Shown here piece after piece: positions 55,061-63,951 of a stretch of 64,000 nt of DNA; within the stretch, counting starts at the first letter, position 1; every line of letters begins with the position of its first letter. The notes below the pieces were generated by a model. It saw only the letters and a program-made list of their open reading frames with translations. It did not search any database and had not been told where the DNA came from. The stretch is taken from NCBI GenBank assembly GCA_002746415.1, contig NVXD01000003.1:124001-188000 (forward strand). The letters are read 5' to 3'. This DNA is from Flavobacteriaceae bacterium. GTDB lineage: Bacteria > Bacteroidota > Bacteroidia > Flavobacteriales > Flavobacteriaceae. The translations under genes and the position numbers were made by a program.

Positions 55061-56449
55061 ATGAACGACATTATATCTTTTATTGCTGAAAACAAATCTC
55101 GTTTTATTGATGAGCTTGTTGAATTACTAAAAATCCCATCCATCAGTGCCAATCCAAAATATGCAAATGACATGGATATAATGGCCAAAGCAGTTCAAAA
55201 ATCACTTTTAGACGCAGGTTGTGACCTTGTCGAAATCTGCCCAACTAAAGGGTATCCTGTTATTTACGGAGAAAAAATCATTGACCCCAAACTGCCTACC
55301 GTTTTGGTCTATGGCCACTATGATGTACAACCAGCAGACCCAATAGATTTGTGGGATTCCGCCCCTTTTGAACCAACCATTAAAAAAACCGACATCCATC
55401 CTGATGGTGCCATCTTTGCTCGAGGTGCTTGTGATGACAAAGGGCAGTTTTTTATGCATGTAAAAGCAGTGGAATACATGATAAAAGAGGACCAATTGCC
55501 TTGCAATGTAAAATTCATGATTGAAGGTGAAGAAGAAGTAGGCAGTGAAAGCTTAGCTGATTTTTTAGTTGCAAATAAGGAAAAGCTTAGAAATGATATC
55601 ATTTTAATTTCCGATACAGGGATGATTAGCAACACACAACCATCTATCACAACAGGTTTACGGGGGCTGAGTTATGTGGAAGTTGAAGTAACAGGTCCTA
55701 ATCGTGATTTGCACTCTGGCCTATATGGAGGTGCAGTAGGGAATCCTATCAATATTTTAACAAAAATGATTGCCTCATTGCATGATGAAAACAATCATAT
55801 TACTATTCCAGGTTTTTATGACAAGGTGGAAGAGCTCCCCAAGGAAGAACGTGCTGAGATGGCCAAAGCTCCTTTTACTTTAGAAGCATACAAAAAAGCA
55901 TTAGATATTGATGCCGTTTATGGTGAAAAAGGATATAGCACCAACGAACGTAATTCCATTCGCCCAACACTAGATGTGAATGGGATATGGGGTGGCTATA
56001 CAGGTGAAGGTGCCAAAACAGTAATTGCTAGTAAGGCATATGCCAAGATTTCTATGCGATTAGTTCCAAACCAGGACTGGAATGAAATTACCAATTTATT
56101 CACCAAACACTTTAACAACATTGCCCCAAAAGGTGTAACGATAAAAGTGACCCCTCATCACGGTGGTCAAGGGTATGTGACACCTATTGATACTATTGGT
56201 TACCAAGCAGCAAGTAAGGCTTATGAAATCACCTTTGGCAAAAAACCTATTCCTCAACGAAGTGGTGGTAGCATTCCAATAGTTTCTCTTTTTGAAAAAG
56301 AATTGGGAAGCAAAACCATTCTAATGGGTTTTGGCTTAGATAGTGATGCTATTCACTCACCCAACGAACATTTTGGAATTTGGAACTACCTAAAGGGAAT
56401 TGAAACGATCCCTTATTTTTATAAATATTACACCGAAATGAAGGAATAA
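55061..56449 (+). CDS. M20 family dipeptidase
   Basis: A 462-residue zinc peptidase of the M20/carnosinase group. Metal-binding segments are LVYGHYDVQPADP (His, Asp), RGACDDKGQF (bridging Asp), EGEEEVGSESL (catalytic Glu and ligand) and, near the end, DSDAIHSPNEHFG; the dimerisation domain is inserted at about 205-360 (GLRGLSYVEVEVTGPNRDLH). It should hydrolyse dipeptides in the cytoplasm; no signal peptide is present. It is an isolated rightward gene. Confidence 0.93.
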   Translation: MNDIISFIAENKSRFIDELVELLKIPSISANPKYANDMDIMAKAVQKSLLDAGCDLVEICPTKGYPVIYGEKIIDPKLPTVLVYGHYDVQPADPIDLWDSAPFEPTIKKTDIHPDGAIFARGACDDKGQFFMHVKAVEYMIKEDQLPCNVKFMIEGEEEVGSESLADFLVANKEKLRNDIILISDTGMISNTQPSITTGLRGLSYVEVEVTGPNRDLHSGLYGGAVGNPINILTKMIASLHDENNHITIPGFYDKVEELPKEERAEMAKAPFTLEAYKKALDIDAVYGEKGYSTNERNSIRPTLDVNGIWGGYTGEGAKTVIASKAYAKISMRLVPNQDWNEITNLFTKHFNNIAPKGVTIKVTPHHGGQGYVTPIDTIGYQAASKAYEITFGKKPIPQRSGGSIPIVSLFEKELGSKTILMGFGLDSDAIHSPNEHFGIWNYLKGIETIPYFYKYYTEMKE

Positions 56450-56663
56450 ACTTTTTTTTGACTTTAACTTAACAACTTTCATGCTAATTCAAAAGTGATT
56501 TCTTATTAGATTTGAAGATTGTACGGTCCTGAAATAAGTTTAGCTAACTGAATTAAAAAATATTAAGGATTCTTATCAAAATAAGACACACTAAAAACCC
56601 CCAATTTTTGCAACAAAAATCTCTAACGATAGTTAGTTTAAAAACTGCGTAGCTTACAATAAA

Positions 56664-57704
56664 ATGAACGAAAGAAAAACAACAAATATCCTCTTATTGA
56701 TACTTGTAATTCCACTTGTATTCTATTTGCTAAAAATATTATCATTCATATTTATCCCGTTCATATTTTCAATGTTTATTGCACTGCTATTTTTGCCATT
56801 CATGCGGTTTTTAAACAAAAAAAAGGTGCCCAAACCTATTAGCATTTTAATTATAGTTTCCATAATCGCGGGAATTTCATTCTTAGGACTACAGCTATTA
56901 AAACTATCTAGCAATGAGATACTTGCAACAAAAGATGTTTTTATTGAAAAGGCAGAAGTCAAAATTTTAGATTTGATTGTTACTGCCGAAGATACTTTTA
57001 AAATTGACCGTCCCGAAGGTGTCAGTGTCTTTAAACATTATTCAGAGGAAACTAATTTATTAACGAAATTTGGCTCCACTATTGACTATGCAAGCAGTTT
57101 TGTTACCACGATATTAATGACCTTATTTTTTGCCATCTTATTACTCATGGGATCCATAAACTTTGAGAAATATTTAAATAAGATTTTCATTAAAGAAAAA
57201 CACTCCTCAATCAAAACATTCATGAAAATTGAAAATGACATGATTAGGTTTGTGAAGGTTAAATTTATCATCAGTTTAGGTACTGGAATTGGATTTACCC
57301 TTGCCTGCTTATTTTTTGATGTTAGCTTTCCTATTTTTTGGGGATTGTTTGCTTTTGCTATCAATTTTATTCAAATGATAGGCTCTGTAATTTCAGTAAT
57401 CTTACTGTCAATTTTCGGGTTCGTAGAACTTGATCCAACTGGAACTTTATTAGCTTTTATTCTGATTATTACGGGTGTTCAGGTGTTATTTGGCGCTATT
57501 TTAGAACCTATATTTATGGGTAAAACCTTTTCAGTAAATATAATCACCATCTTAATTATGCTAATGCTTTGGGGTTTTATCTGGGGAATTCCCGGTTTAA
57601 TATTTGCAATACCAATCACTATAATTGTAAAAATTATATTACTAGAATCACCTAAAACTAAGAAAATAGCCCAATTTATATTGGGGACTCAATCAAGATA
57701 TTAA
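56664..57704 (+). CDS. AI-2E family (PerM/YdgG) transporter
   Basis: A 346-residue protein with about eight membrane helices grouped two, three and three. FIFIPFIFSMFIALLFLPFM and the later GIPGLIFAIPITIIVKIILL with PIFMGK and PIFWGLFAFAINFIQMIGSV fit the AI-2 exporter family. Members have been linked to autoinducer, ion or glycerol movement; the substrate is unknown. Convergent with phnA. Confidence 0.88.
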   Translation: MNERKTTNILLLILVIPLVFYLLKILSFIFIPFIFSMFIALLFLPFMRFLNKKKVPKPISILIIVSIIAGISFLGLQLLKLSSNEILATKDVFIEKAEVKILDLIVTAEDTFKIDRPEGVSVFKHYSEETNLLTKFGSTIDYASSFVTTILMTLFFAILLLMGSINFEKYLNKIFIKEKHSSIKTFMKIENDMIRFVKVKFIISLGTGIGFTLACLFFDVSFPIFWGLFAFAINFIQMIGSVISVILLSIFGFVELDPTGTLLAFILIITGVQVLFGAILEPIFMGKTFSVNIITILIMLMLWGFIWGIPGLIFAIPITIIVKIILLESPKTKKIAQFILGTQSRY

Positions 57705-57768
57705 AGACTATAAACCTATTGGTCTAACTTATTTTAAGACCTCTAAAATTTCAGTAACCAATAAAGAT

Positions 57769-58347
57769 TTACAACTTCTTTACATACTTGGTAATGAGCA
57801 CTACTTGGGTTGGCCCCACCTTACCTTCAATAAACTCGGCATTCTCACGATCCAAAGAAATCCTCCTAACAGCAGTACCTTGTTTTGCAACCAAACTAGA
57901 GCCCTTAACCTTAAGGTCTTTTACAAGCACAACACTATCACCATTTTCCAAAATAACACCATTAACATCTCTGTGGATTATTTTTTCACTTTCATCAATT
58001 CCCTCTCCTGTTTCCTGGGCCCATTTTAGTGTATCATCATCCAAATAAAGCATGTCCAATAAATCTTGTGGCCAGCCCTCAGATTTTAAACGGGAAAGCA
58101 TTCTCCAAGCAACTGCTTGTACAGCTCTATGCTCGCTCCACATGCTATCATTCAAACAACGCCAGTGGTTGGCATCTGTTGTATCGGGGTTATCTATCTG
58201 ACCAATGCAAGTTTCACAAGCCAATATGCTACTATCTACTCCTGTTACAGAAGTTGGCGGCACTTCATGCACTTTTAAATTATCCGTTGCTGCACACAAC
58301 TCACATGTTGCACCACTTCTTGCCTGTAAATCTTCTAATAAACCCAT
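57769..58347 (-). CDS. phnA: PhnA-domain protein
   Basis: A 192-residue protein with N-terminal zinc-ribbon cysteines CELC (16-19) and CETC (44-47), a middle helical part and the C-terminal PhnA domain from about 120 (RDVNGVILENGDSVVLVKDL ... VGPTQVVLITKYVKKL). It is named after the phosphonate cluster of E. coli, but family members occur without phosphonate genes, as here. Zinc-binding protein of unresolved function. It is divergent from the BlaI/M56 unit. Confidence 0.88.
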   Translation of the reverse strand: MGLLEDLQARSGATCELCAATDNLKVHEVPPTSVTGVDSSILACETCIGQIDNPDTTDANHWRCLNDSMWSEHRAVQAVAWRMLSRLKSEGWPQDLLDMLYLDDDTLKWAQETGEGIDESEKIIHRDVNGVILENGDSVVLVKDLKVKGSSLVAKQGTAVRRISLDRENAEFIEGKVGPTQVVLITKYVKKL

Positions 58348-58447
58348 TCTTTATTCATTTTATAAGTGCTACAAACTTAGCACATTCCTATTTAAAAAAC
58401 AGGCTGTCGCTCATCATGTTTCAAAAATGAATTTTAAAATTATCTTC

Positions 58448-58461
58448 TCTACATTTGTAGA
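58448..58461. promoter_or_regulatory. BlaI-type operator box 1
   Basis: TCTACATTTGTAGA: arms TCTACA and TGTAGA are perfectly symmetric around TT and contain the BlaI/MecI core TACA-N2-TGTA. It covers the probable -33 element TTTG (58454-58457) of the following gene. Confidence 0.75.
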
Positions 58462-58485
58462 ATTAAAATATTTGCTCTATGTTTG
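58454..58485 (+). promoter_or_regulatory. Promoter of the blaI-type/M56 operon
   Basis: TTTG at 58454-58457 and TATGTTTG at 58478-58485 are separated by 20 bases, matching the Bacteroidota consensus TTTG-N19-21-TAnnTTTG. The -33 element lies in operator box 1 and the -7 element in box 2, so binding by the BlaI protein would block polymerase directly. The BlaI ATG is 25 bases after the -7 element. Confidence 0.72.
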
Positions 58486-58490
58486 TAGAG
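58475..58490. promoter_or_regulatory. BlaI-type operator box 2
   Basis: CTCTATGTTTGTAGAG has symmetric ends CTCTA and TAGAG with a right half-site identical to box 1 (TTTGTAGA). Its centre is 28 bases from the centre of box 1. A weaker third copy, TCTAATCTTGTAGA, ends at 58509 just before the start codon. Confidence 0.6.
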
Positions 58491-58495
58491 TTAAT

Positions 58496-58509
58496 TCTAA
58501 TCTTGTAGA
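58496..58509. promoter_or_regulatory. Degenerate BlaI-type box 3
   Basis: TCTAATCTTGTAGA shares TCTA...TTGTAGA with box 1, with two changes in the left arm (AT for CA) and one in the centre. It ends two bases before the ATG at 58511. Confidence 0.4.
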
Positions 58510-58510
58510 A

Positions 58511-58876
58511 ATGCAATTGTCAAAAACCGAAGAAGAACTTATGAATATTATCTGGAAGCAAAAGAAAGCTTTTATGAAAGATCTTTTAGAAGTCTACCCA
58601 GAGCCAAAACCTGCCACAACTACTGTAGCAACACTTTTAAAACGCATGACGGACAAGGGTTTTGTTAGTTATAAAAGTTACGGTCGTTCTAGAGAATACT
58701 ATCCTTTGGTGAAAAAGAAGGCCTATTTCTCGAAACATGTAAATGGACTTATTAAAAATTTCTTTAATGATAGTCCAGGGCAATTTGCATCATTCTTTAC
58801 ACAAGAAACCAATCTTTCCAAAGAAGAATTGGAAGACTTAAAAGCTTTAATAGACAACCAATTAAAAAAGAAATAA
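58511..58876 (+). CDS. BlaI/MecI/CopY family repressor
   Basis: A 121-residue winged-helix repressor starting at the ATG at 58511; the frame is open far upstream to 58205 but that part covers the operator boxes and promoter. LSKTEEELMNIIWKQKKAFM, TTTVATLLKRMTDKGFVSYK and YGRSREYYPLV are standard for the family, and the C-terminal helix serves dimerisation. It is transcribed with the M56 sensor (1-base gap, TAACATG) and probably represses both genes until the sensor has it cleaved. Confidence 0.93.
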   Translation: MQLSKTEEELMNIIWKQKKAFMKDLLEVYPEPKPATTTVATLLKRMTDKGFVSYKSYGRSREYYPLVKKKAYFSKHVNGLIKNFFNDSPGQFASFFTQETNLSKEELEDLKALIDNQLKKK

Positions 58877-58877
58877 C

Positions 58878-60884
58878 ATGCTTATTTACCTCTTAAAATT
58901 CAGCGCATGCCTACTCATATTATTGGTGTTTTATAAATTATTTCTAGAAAAACTGAATGCACATGGCTTGAAACGATTTTACCTATTGGTTACTTTAGTA
59001 CTTTCAGCCATTATTCCTTTCATCACTTTTACAGAATATGTCTTTGTGGAATCAACACCAATAGTTGCAAATACCCAACTTAACTTTACTCCAGAAACCA
59101 ATCTTCTTTCATTAGCAAAAAAAATTGATTATACAGCCTCTATTTTATGGGTTATTTATGGCATTGGTGTTCTTATTTTCGCAATAAAGTTTACAAATAA
59201 CCTTGTAGGAATCTATAAACGTGTTAGGCAAAACCCAAAGAAAAAAGCTGGGATGTTGAAGCACGTATTACTTCAAGAAACCATAGTTCCACATACCTTC
59301 TTTAGCTTTTTGTTCTTTAACAAAGAAAGGTATGACGCCAGACAAATTCCTGAAGAAGTTTTTTGGCATGAGGAAACCCATGCCAAGCAAAAACATAGTT
59401 TAGACATTCTGTTTATCGAATTGCTACAAATACTGTTCTGGTTCAATCCGCTTATTTATTTTGCCAAACGTGCTATCAAACTAAACCATGAGTTTTTAGC
59501 GGATCAAGGCGTATTGAACAGGGGTGTTCACTCCTCAAACTATCAAAAAATATTACTGTCATTCTCATCAAATGACCTAGAACCTCAATTGGCAAATGCC
59601 ATCAATTATTCATCAATCAAAAAACGATTTACTATCATGAAAACACACACATCAATAAAAGCAACATTACTAAGAAGCTTATTTTTTTTACCCTTACTAG
59701 CACTTCTCGTGTATAGTTTTAGCTCCACTGAAATCTTGGAAATTGATTCTGCTAACCCAACAGAATTAAATCCCATAGAACAGGAATTGGAACCTATAAA
59801 TGTTTTAGAATTGAATTTTTATGACGCCGAACAATTAACGGAAAACATTCATGTCAAAATTAACAAAAGGAGCCAGCTTCTTGTTGGCCAAAGCCTTGTC
59901 ACTGTTAAAGAATTACCTACCCTCTTACTCAGATTCAATGGTCATCTTTCTAAAGAAGAAAGAGCGAAAACAGTAAAAGCCAGCATACAAACCGTTAGAG
60001 AAACTCCTAAAAAAGTTCTTTTTGAAGTTGAAAAAATACTTAACGCCTACGGAGTAGCTCAAATAGATATTATAGGGGTAGGAAAAAGGCAAATATCAGA
60101 GACAATTAAAAATAAGAAGAGAAAAAGTCTTGAAGTAGTCATTGATACAAAAATAATTATACTTAATAATAAAGAAGTAAGCCTTTCTTCATTTGCCAAA
60201 GCAGTGGATGCCCATACTAAAAATTGGAAAAAAACAGATTATACAAGTATCAAACCTCGTGTACATATCATAAACAGTTCAAAAGAATTTTTAAACAAGG
60301 TTGATACAGAATTTAAGAAAACTCATTTCTCTAAGTCAAATGAAGGAATGAACATCATTCCACCAGCTCCTCCAGTTTCTCAAAGTGCTACAAGAAAACA
60401 AATGGCAACCTACAACAAACTGGCCAAGTATTACAATGATATGGCTAATTCTCATATGAGAATTAATAAAAAGGATGTCGAACTCCTCGCTTATATTTAC
60501 AGTTTGATGTCTGACAAGCAAAAAGAAGATGCAGAACCATATCCAAACTTCCCAAAACCACCTGCTCCACCAAAAGCTCCAAGGGTCGCAAAAGGAGAAA
60601 TAAGCAAAATTCCACCACCACCTCTGGTAGATGCAATTGCAATTGATAAAATCATGGAGATATCAGGACCACCAAGTCCACCAGAACCGATAGCGCCACT
60701 AGATTATGCAATCGCTATGGCCAAAAAAGGAGCTATTTTTTATCTTGAAGATAAAAAAGTTACCTCTGATAAAGCTATCTCAGCATTAAAGAAGAATAAA
60801 AATCTTAATATTTCGGTAAAAGAATCAACTTCAAAACAGCCAATTATGCACATCACTACCAAGCCAATTATAATCAAAAACTAA
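58878..60884 (+). CDS. BlaR1-like M56 family metallopeptidase sensor
   Basis: A 668-residue membrane protein: about four helices in the first 280 residues around a zinc peptidase motif, HEETH (VFWHEETHAKQKHSLDI) with the third ligand in LNHEFLAD, as in M56/BlaR1. Unlike BlaR1 there is no penicillin-binding SxxK domain after the fourth helix; the long extracytoplasmic part is unusual, with runs such as IPPAPPV, KPPAPPKAP and PPSPPEPIAP. On sensing an outside signal the peptidase is expected to trigger loss of the BlaI repressor. What it senses is unknown. Confidence 0.9.
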   Translation: MLIYLLKFSACLLILLVFYKLFLEKLNAHGLKRFYLLVTLVLSAIIPFITFTEYVFVESTPIVANTQLNFTPETNLLSLAKKIDYTASILWVIYGIGVLIFAIKFTNNLVGIYKRVRQNPKKKAGMLKHVLLQETIVPHTFFSFLFFNKERYDARQIPEEVFWHEETHAKQKHSLDILFIELLQILFWFNPLIYFAKRAIKLNHEFLADQGVLNRGVHSSNYQKILLSFSSNDLEPQLANAINYSSIKKRFTIMKTHTSIKATLLRSLFFLPLLALLVYSFSSTEILEIDSANPTELNPIEQELEPINVLELNFYDAEQLTENIHVKINKRSQLLVGQSLVTVKELPTLLLRFNGHLSKEERAKTVKASIQTVRETPKKVLFEVEKILNAYGVAQIDIIGVGKRQISETIKNKKRKSLEVVIDTKIIILNNKEVSLSSFAKAVDAHTKNWKKTDYTSIKPRVHIINSSKEFLNKVDTEFKKTHFSKSNEGMNIIPPAPPVSQSATRKQMATYNKLAKYYNDMANSHMRINKKDVELLAYIYSLMSDKQKEDAEPYPNFPKPPAPPKAPRVAKGEISKIPPPPLVDAIAIDKIMEISGPPSPPEPIAPLDYAIAMAKKGAIFYLEDKKVTSDKAISALKKNKNLNISVKESTSKQPIMHITTKPIIIKN

Positions 60885-60902
60885 AATAAATCATAAAATA
60901 AG

Positions 60903-60933
60903 CACTAAAACCTCGATTTTCGAGGTTTTAGTG
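60903..60933. terminator. Intrinsic terminator after the M56 gene
   Basis: A perfect 13-bp stem, CACTAAAACCTCG (60903-60915) and CGAGGTTTTAGTG (60921-60933), with a 5-base loop. T residues within the right arm help release. It lies 18 bases after the M56 stop codon. Confidence 0.85.
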
Positions 60934-60990
60934 TAACAAATCACCACACATGGCGTTCTAACATACTATCAATCAATTTAGGACACTGTT

Positions 60991-62091
60991 ATGATACAAC
61001 GTTTTTTTATTCTCTGCTCTGGAGCCGATACTGCAATTCTTGAAAACTGCTCCAAAGGGGAACAGAACAAATACGCCGGTATTGGTGCCACGGTTTTCTT
61101 CACCGCTGTAATGGCATTTATTGCCAGTAGTTACGCTTTATTTACCGTTTTTGATAACGTCTACACCTCGATTTTTTTCGGATTGATTTGGGGGCTACTA
61201 ATTTTTAACCTGGACAGATTCATTGTCTCAACCATAAAAAAAAGAGACAGTATTAAGAGTGAATTACTACAGGCTGCTCCAAGAATTGTTTTGGCAGTCA
61301 TCATAGCTGTAGTCATTTCCAAACCGTTGGAAATGAAAATATTTGAGAAAGAAATCAATCAAGTTTTGTTGGAGCAAAAAAATGAGCTCACACTAGCAAA
61401 CAAAGACCAAATTGCCCTGCAATATGATCCAGAGATTGCTGGTTTAAATCAGGATATTACAACTTTAAAGAATGAAATAACAATCCAAGAAGCAGAAACC
61501 AACGCCCTTTATGACACCTACATCTCAGAGGCTGAAGGTAGGGCTGGAACAATGTTATTGGGGAAAGGTCCTGTCTATGATGAAAAACGAGAAAAACATG
61601 ATGCTGCCTTATTAGAACTTCAACAATTAAAAACAACCAATAATGAAAAAATTGCTGGGATTGAGACCCAAATTGCTGGATTAGATATTGCATATAATGG
61701 AGCCGTAACAGATTCCCAACCTATTATTGATGGTTTTGATGGGCTTATGGCGCGTATAAATGCTTTGGGAGAATTGGCATGGTTTCCATCCTTTTTTATT
61801 TTCCTGTTATTTCTAGCCATTGAAACCTCTCCTATCATTGCAAAATTATTATCTCCCAAAGGGGAATATGATTACAAGCTAGAAGAAGAAGAAAGTATTG
61901 TTAGAACATGGATTACCCAAAAAGTAGCTCAAAGAGAACTTGTGCTTGCGACTGACATGGAGATGAACAACAAAATCTATTCCGATATAAAATCTGAAGA
62001 AGAACTCTACCGATACAAAAAACAAAAAGCGGAAGAATTGTTACGGCTACAAGCCAATGCATTTCATGACATACAAATAGAAAATTTATAA
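60991..62091 (+). CDS. DUF4407 membrane protein
   Basis: A 366-residue protein with three helices in the first 125 residues (GATVFFTAVMAFIASSYALF, IFFGLIWGLLIFNLDRFIVS, PRIVLAVIIAVVISKPLEMK), an extracytoplasmic coiled coil at about 130-240 and a fourth helix near 265 (FPSFFIFLLFLAIETSPIIA), then a charged cytoplasmic tail with Glu and Lys-rich helix. This is the DUF4407 layout. Function is unknown; it is monocistronic and convergent with the MutS-like gene. Confidence 0.85.
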   Translation: MIQRFFILCSGADTAILENCSKGEQNKYAGIGATVFFTAVMAFIASSYALFTVFDNVYTSIFFGLIWGLLIFNLDRFIVSTIKKRDSIKSELLQAAPRIVLAVIIAVVISKPLEMKIFEKEINQVLLEQKNELTLANKDQIALQYDPEIAGLNQDITTLKNEITIQEAETNALYDTYISEAEGRAGTMLLGKGPVYDEKREKHDAALLELQQLKTTNNEKIAGIETQIAGLDIAYNGAVTDSQPIIDGFDGLMARINALGELAWFPSFFIFLLFLAIETSPIIAKLLSPKGEYDYKLEEEESIVRTWITQKVAQRELVLATDMEMNNKIYSDIKSEEELYRYKKQKAEELLRLQANAFHDIQIENL

Positions 62092-62119
62092 CTTTCTATA
62101 CCCAACAAGTAGCATAATA

Positions 62120-63892
62120 CTAAACAATTTCCATTTTCTTCAATAGGAAAGAGGCATTCATATTTTGGCATATCCCTTTCTTAAAGGTATAGTCAAAATG
62201 CAATTCGTTGTTTACAATCTCTGCGTCAAAATAATAGTTTTCCACTTCTGGCAATTCTTTAGAGATTTCACAGAGACTTAAATCATGGGTTGCAATAATT
62301 CCTGTAGCATTAGAGCGTACAAGTCGTTCTACAAATTTCCTAGAGCCTATTGCTTTATCCGTACTATTGGTTCCTTTTAATATTTCATCTAAAACAATAA
62401 AATAACGGTCGTTCTGAATCTCATCCACAATAAATTTTAATCGTTTCAATTCAGAAAAGAAATAGGACTCGTCATCGGTAAGCGAATCCGTTGTGCGCAT
62501 GCTGGTGATTAGTTTTATGGGGGAATACACTACTTCTGTCGCGCAAACTGGCAGCCCCATATTGGCCATTACAATTTGGAGGGAAACGGTACGTAAAAAG
62601 GTGCTTTTCCCTGCCATATTGGCCCCCGTAATGATAAAAAACTGCTCCTTATCTATTTCTATTTTATTTGGAACACTTTTCTCTTGATCTAACAATGGAT
62701 GAGAAGCATCTATAGCTTTAAGTATGGTTTGATTATTGCTTATACTAGGAAAATTATATTCGGGGTGATTAAAGGCAAATCCCCCCAAACTGTTATAGGC
62801 ATCAAAAAAAGCAATAACGTTGAACCATTTTTCAACTTGTTGTCCATAAGAACTAATCCATTCCTCTATATTATAACATTGTCGCAGGTCCCACAACAGA
62901 AATGCATTGGCAAAAATCCCTACCAACATGTTGTTTCGTTGGTCTAAATTATTTAAAATATTAGCAAATTTCTTGAGTATCCCGGAGGTTTTTTCTTTTT
63001 CTGAAATTATTTCTTGTCGCATTTCTTTCAGCAGGGGGGTAGAAAATTCCACATTTTCAATCTCTAAAATCAGTTTTTGATATTGATGAAACGTACTTTG
63101 TATCTTGGAGGTGTCCAGTGAAAGTTTATTTACCTTTTTAAGATACCTCCCACTAATTCCTAATCCCAAAAAGAACCAACCTGCAAGAATCCACCCAGAA
63201 ATCCAACCCAATATATAAATAGCTATTATACCTAAAGAAAGGATAGAAAACACATTGGTCAAATTCAGCATCACTTTAGGAACAAAAGGGATGTAGTTTT
63301 TTAACCATTTAAGAATAACCGTATAAGCCGTTTCAGTTTTTACTAAACTTGCTACAGCCGAATATTCTTGCCTCCACTCAGGCATTTTTGCCAATTCTTC
63401 TATAGCTTCTTGCTTCTTTTCTATCTGTGCAATGGAATTTTCAGTAAATATCCCTGCCAAAACTTCACTGCCTTGTTTTAGTGCTGTTCTATTACAATAT
63501 TGGTAAAAAGACCCTTTGCCAAACAAATCTATATCCTGACTAAAATGATGCAATGGATTCTTAAATTCGGTTCCCTCTGCTAAGTGATGGAACTCCCTGT
63601 TCAAAACGTCTAGTTCCGTTTTATTTATTTTTAGGAGTGCTTTTAAGGTATCTCTTTTGTATTGTAAATCCGAATGCCTGGAGACTAAAAAAAGGAAGAG
63701 CACAATTGTCACCAAAACAATGCCCATGATTACTTTGGCATTACCCAAACCCAAATAAATACTAAAAGCTGCCACACAAAAAACCAGCAACCGTATCATA
63801 CTTGACCCAAATAATTGCTCTTTTACTTTGGACAACTGTACATCAAATTCCTTAATTTGATTATTATAGAACGCAATAGGAGTGTTCATCAT
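62120..63892 (-). CDS. Membrane-anchored MutS-like ATPase
   Basis: A 590-residue protein with helices at about 33-70 and 210-245, then a MutS-type lever/clamp region and an ATPase domain from about 410: Walker A ITGANMAGKSTFLRTVSLQI, Walker B FIVLDEILKGTNSTDK and the MutS motif ATHDLSLCEISKELP. The mismatch-recognition and connector domains of MutS1 are missing and it has membrane segments, so it is not a normal mismatch-repair enzyme. Such MutS-related membrane proteins are common in Bacteroidota; their role is not established. Confidence 0.88.
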   Translation of the reverse strand: MMNTPIAFYNNQIKEFDVQLSKVKEQLFGSSMIRLLVFCVAAFSIYLGLGNAKVIMGIVLVTIVLFLFLVSRHSDLQYKRDTLKALLKINKTELDVLNREFHHLAEGTEFKNPLHHFSQDIDLFGKGSFYQYCNRTALKQGSEVLAGIFTENSIAQIEKKQEAIEELAKMPEWRQEYSAVASLVKTETAYTVILKWLKNYIPFVPKVMLNLTNVFSILSLGIIAIYILGWISGWILAGWFFLGLGISGRYLKKVNKLSLDTSKIQSTFHQYQKLILEIENVEFSTPLLKEMRQEIISEKEKTSGILKKFANILNNLDQRNNMLVGIFANAFLLWDLRQCYNIEEWISSYGQQVEKWFNVIAFFDAYNSLGGFAFNHPEYNFPSISNNQTILKAIDASHPLLDQEKSVPNKIEIDKEQFFIITGANMAGKSTFLRTVSLQIVMANMGLPVCATEVVYSPIKLITSMRTTDSLTDDESYFFSELKRLKFIVDEIQNDRYFIVLDEILKGTNSTDKAIGSRKFVERLVRSNATGIIATHDLSLCEISKELPEVENYYFDAEIVNNELHFDYTFKKGICQNMNASFLLKKMEIV

Positions 63893-63951
63893 ATACTTAA
63901 ATTAAACCTTCAAAATCTCAATGTTATGCTTCCCGGGAGAATTTTATATCC

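Noticed and set aside
58029-58430. 133-codon plus-strand frame opposite phnA
   Set aside because: It is antisense to a clear PhnA gene with cysteine motifs and shows no family pattern.
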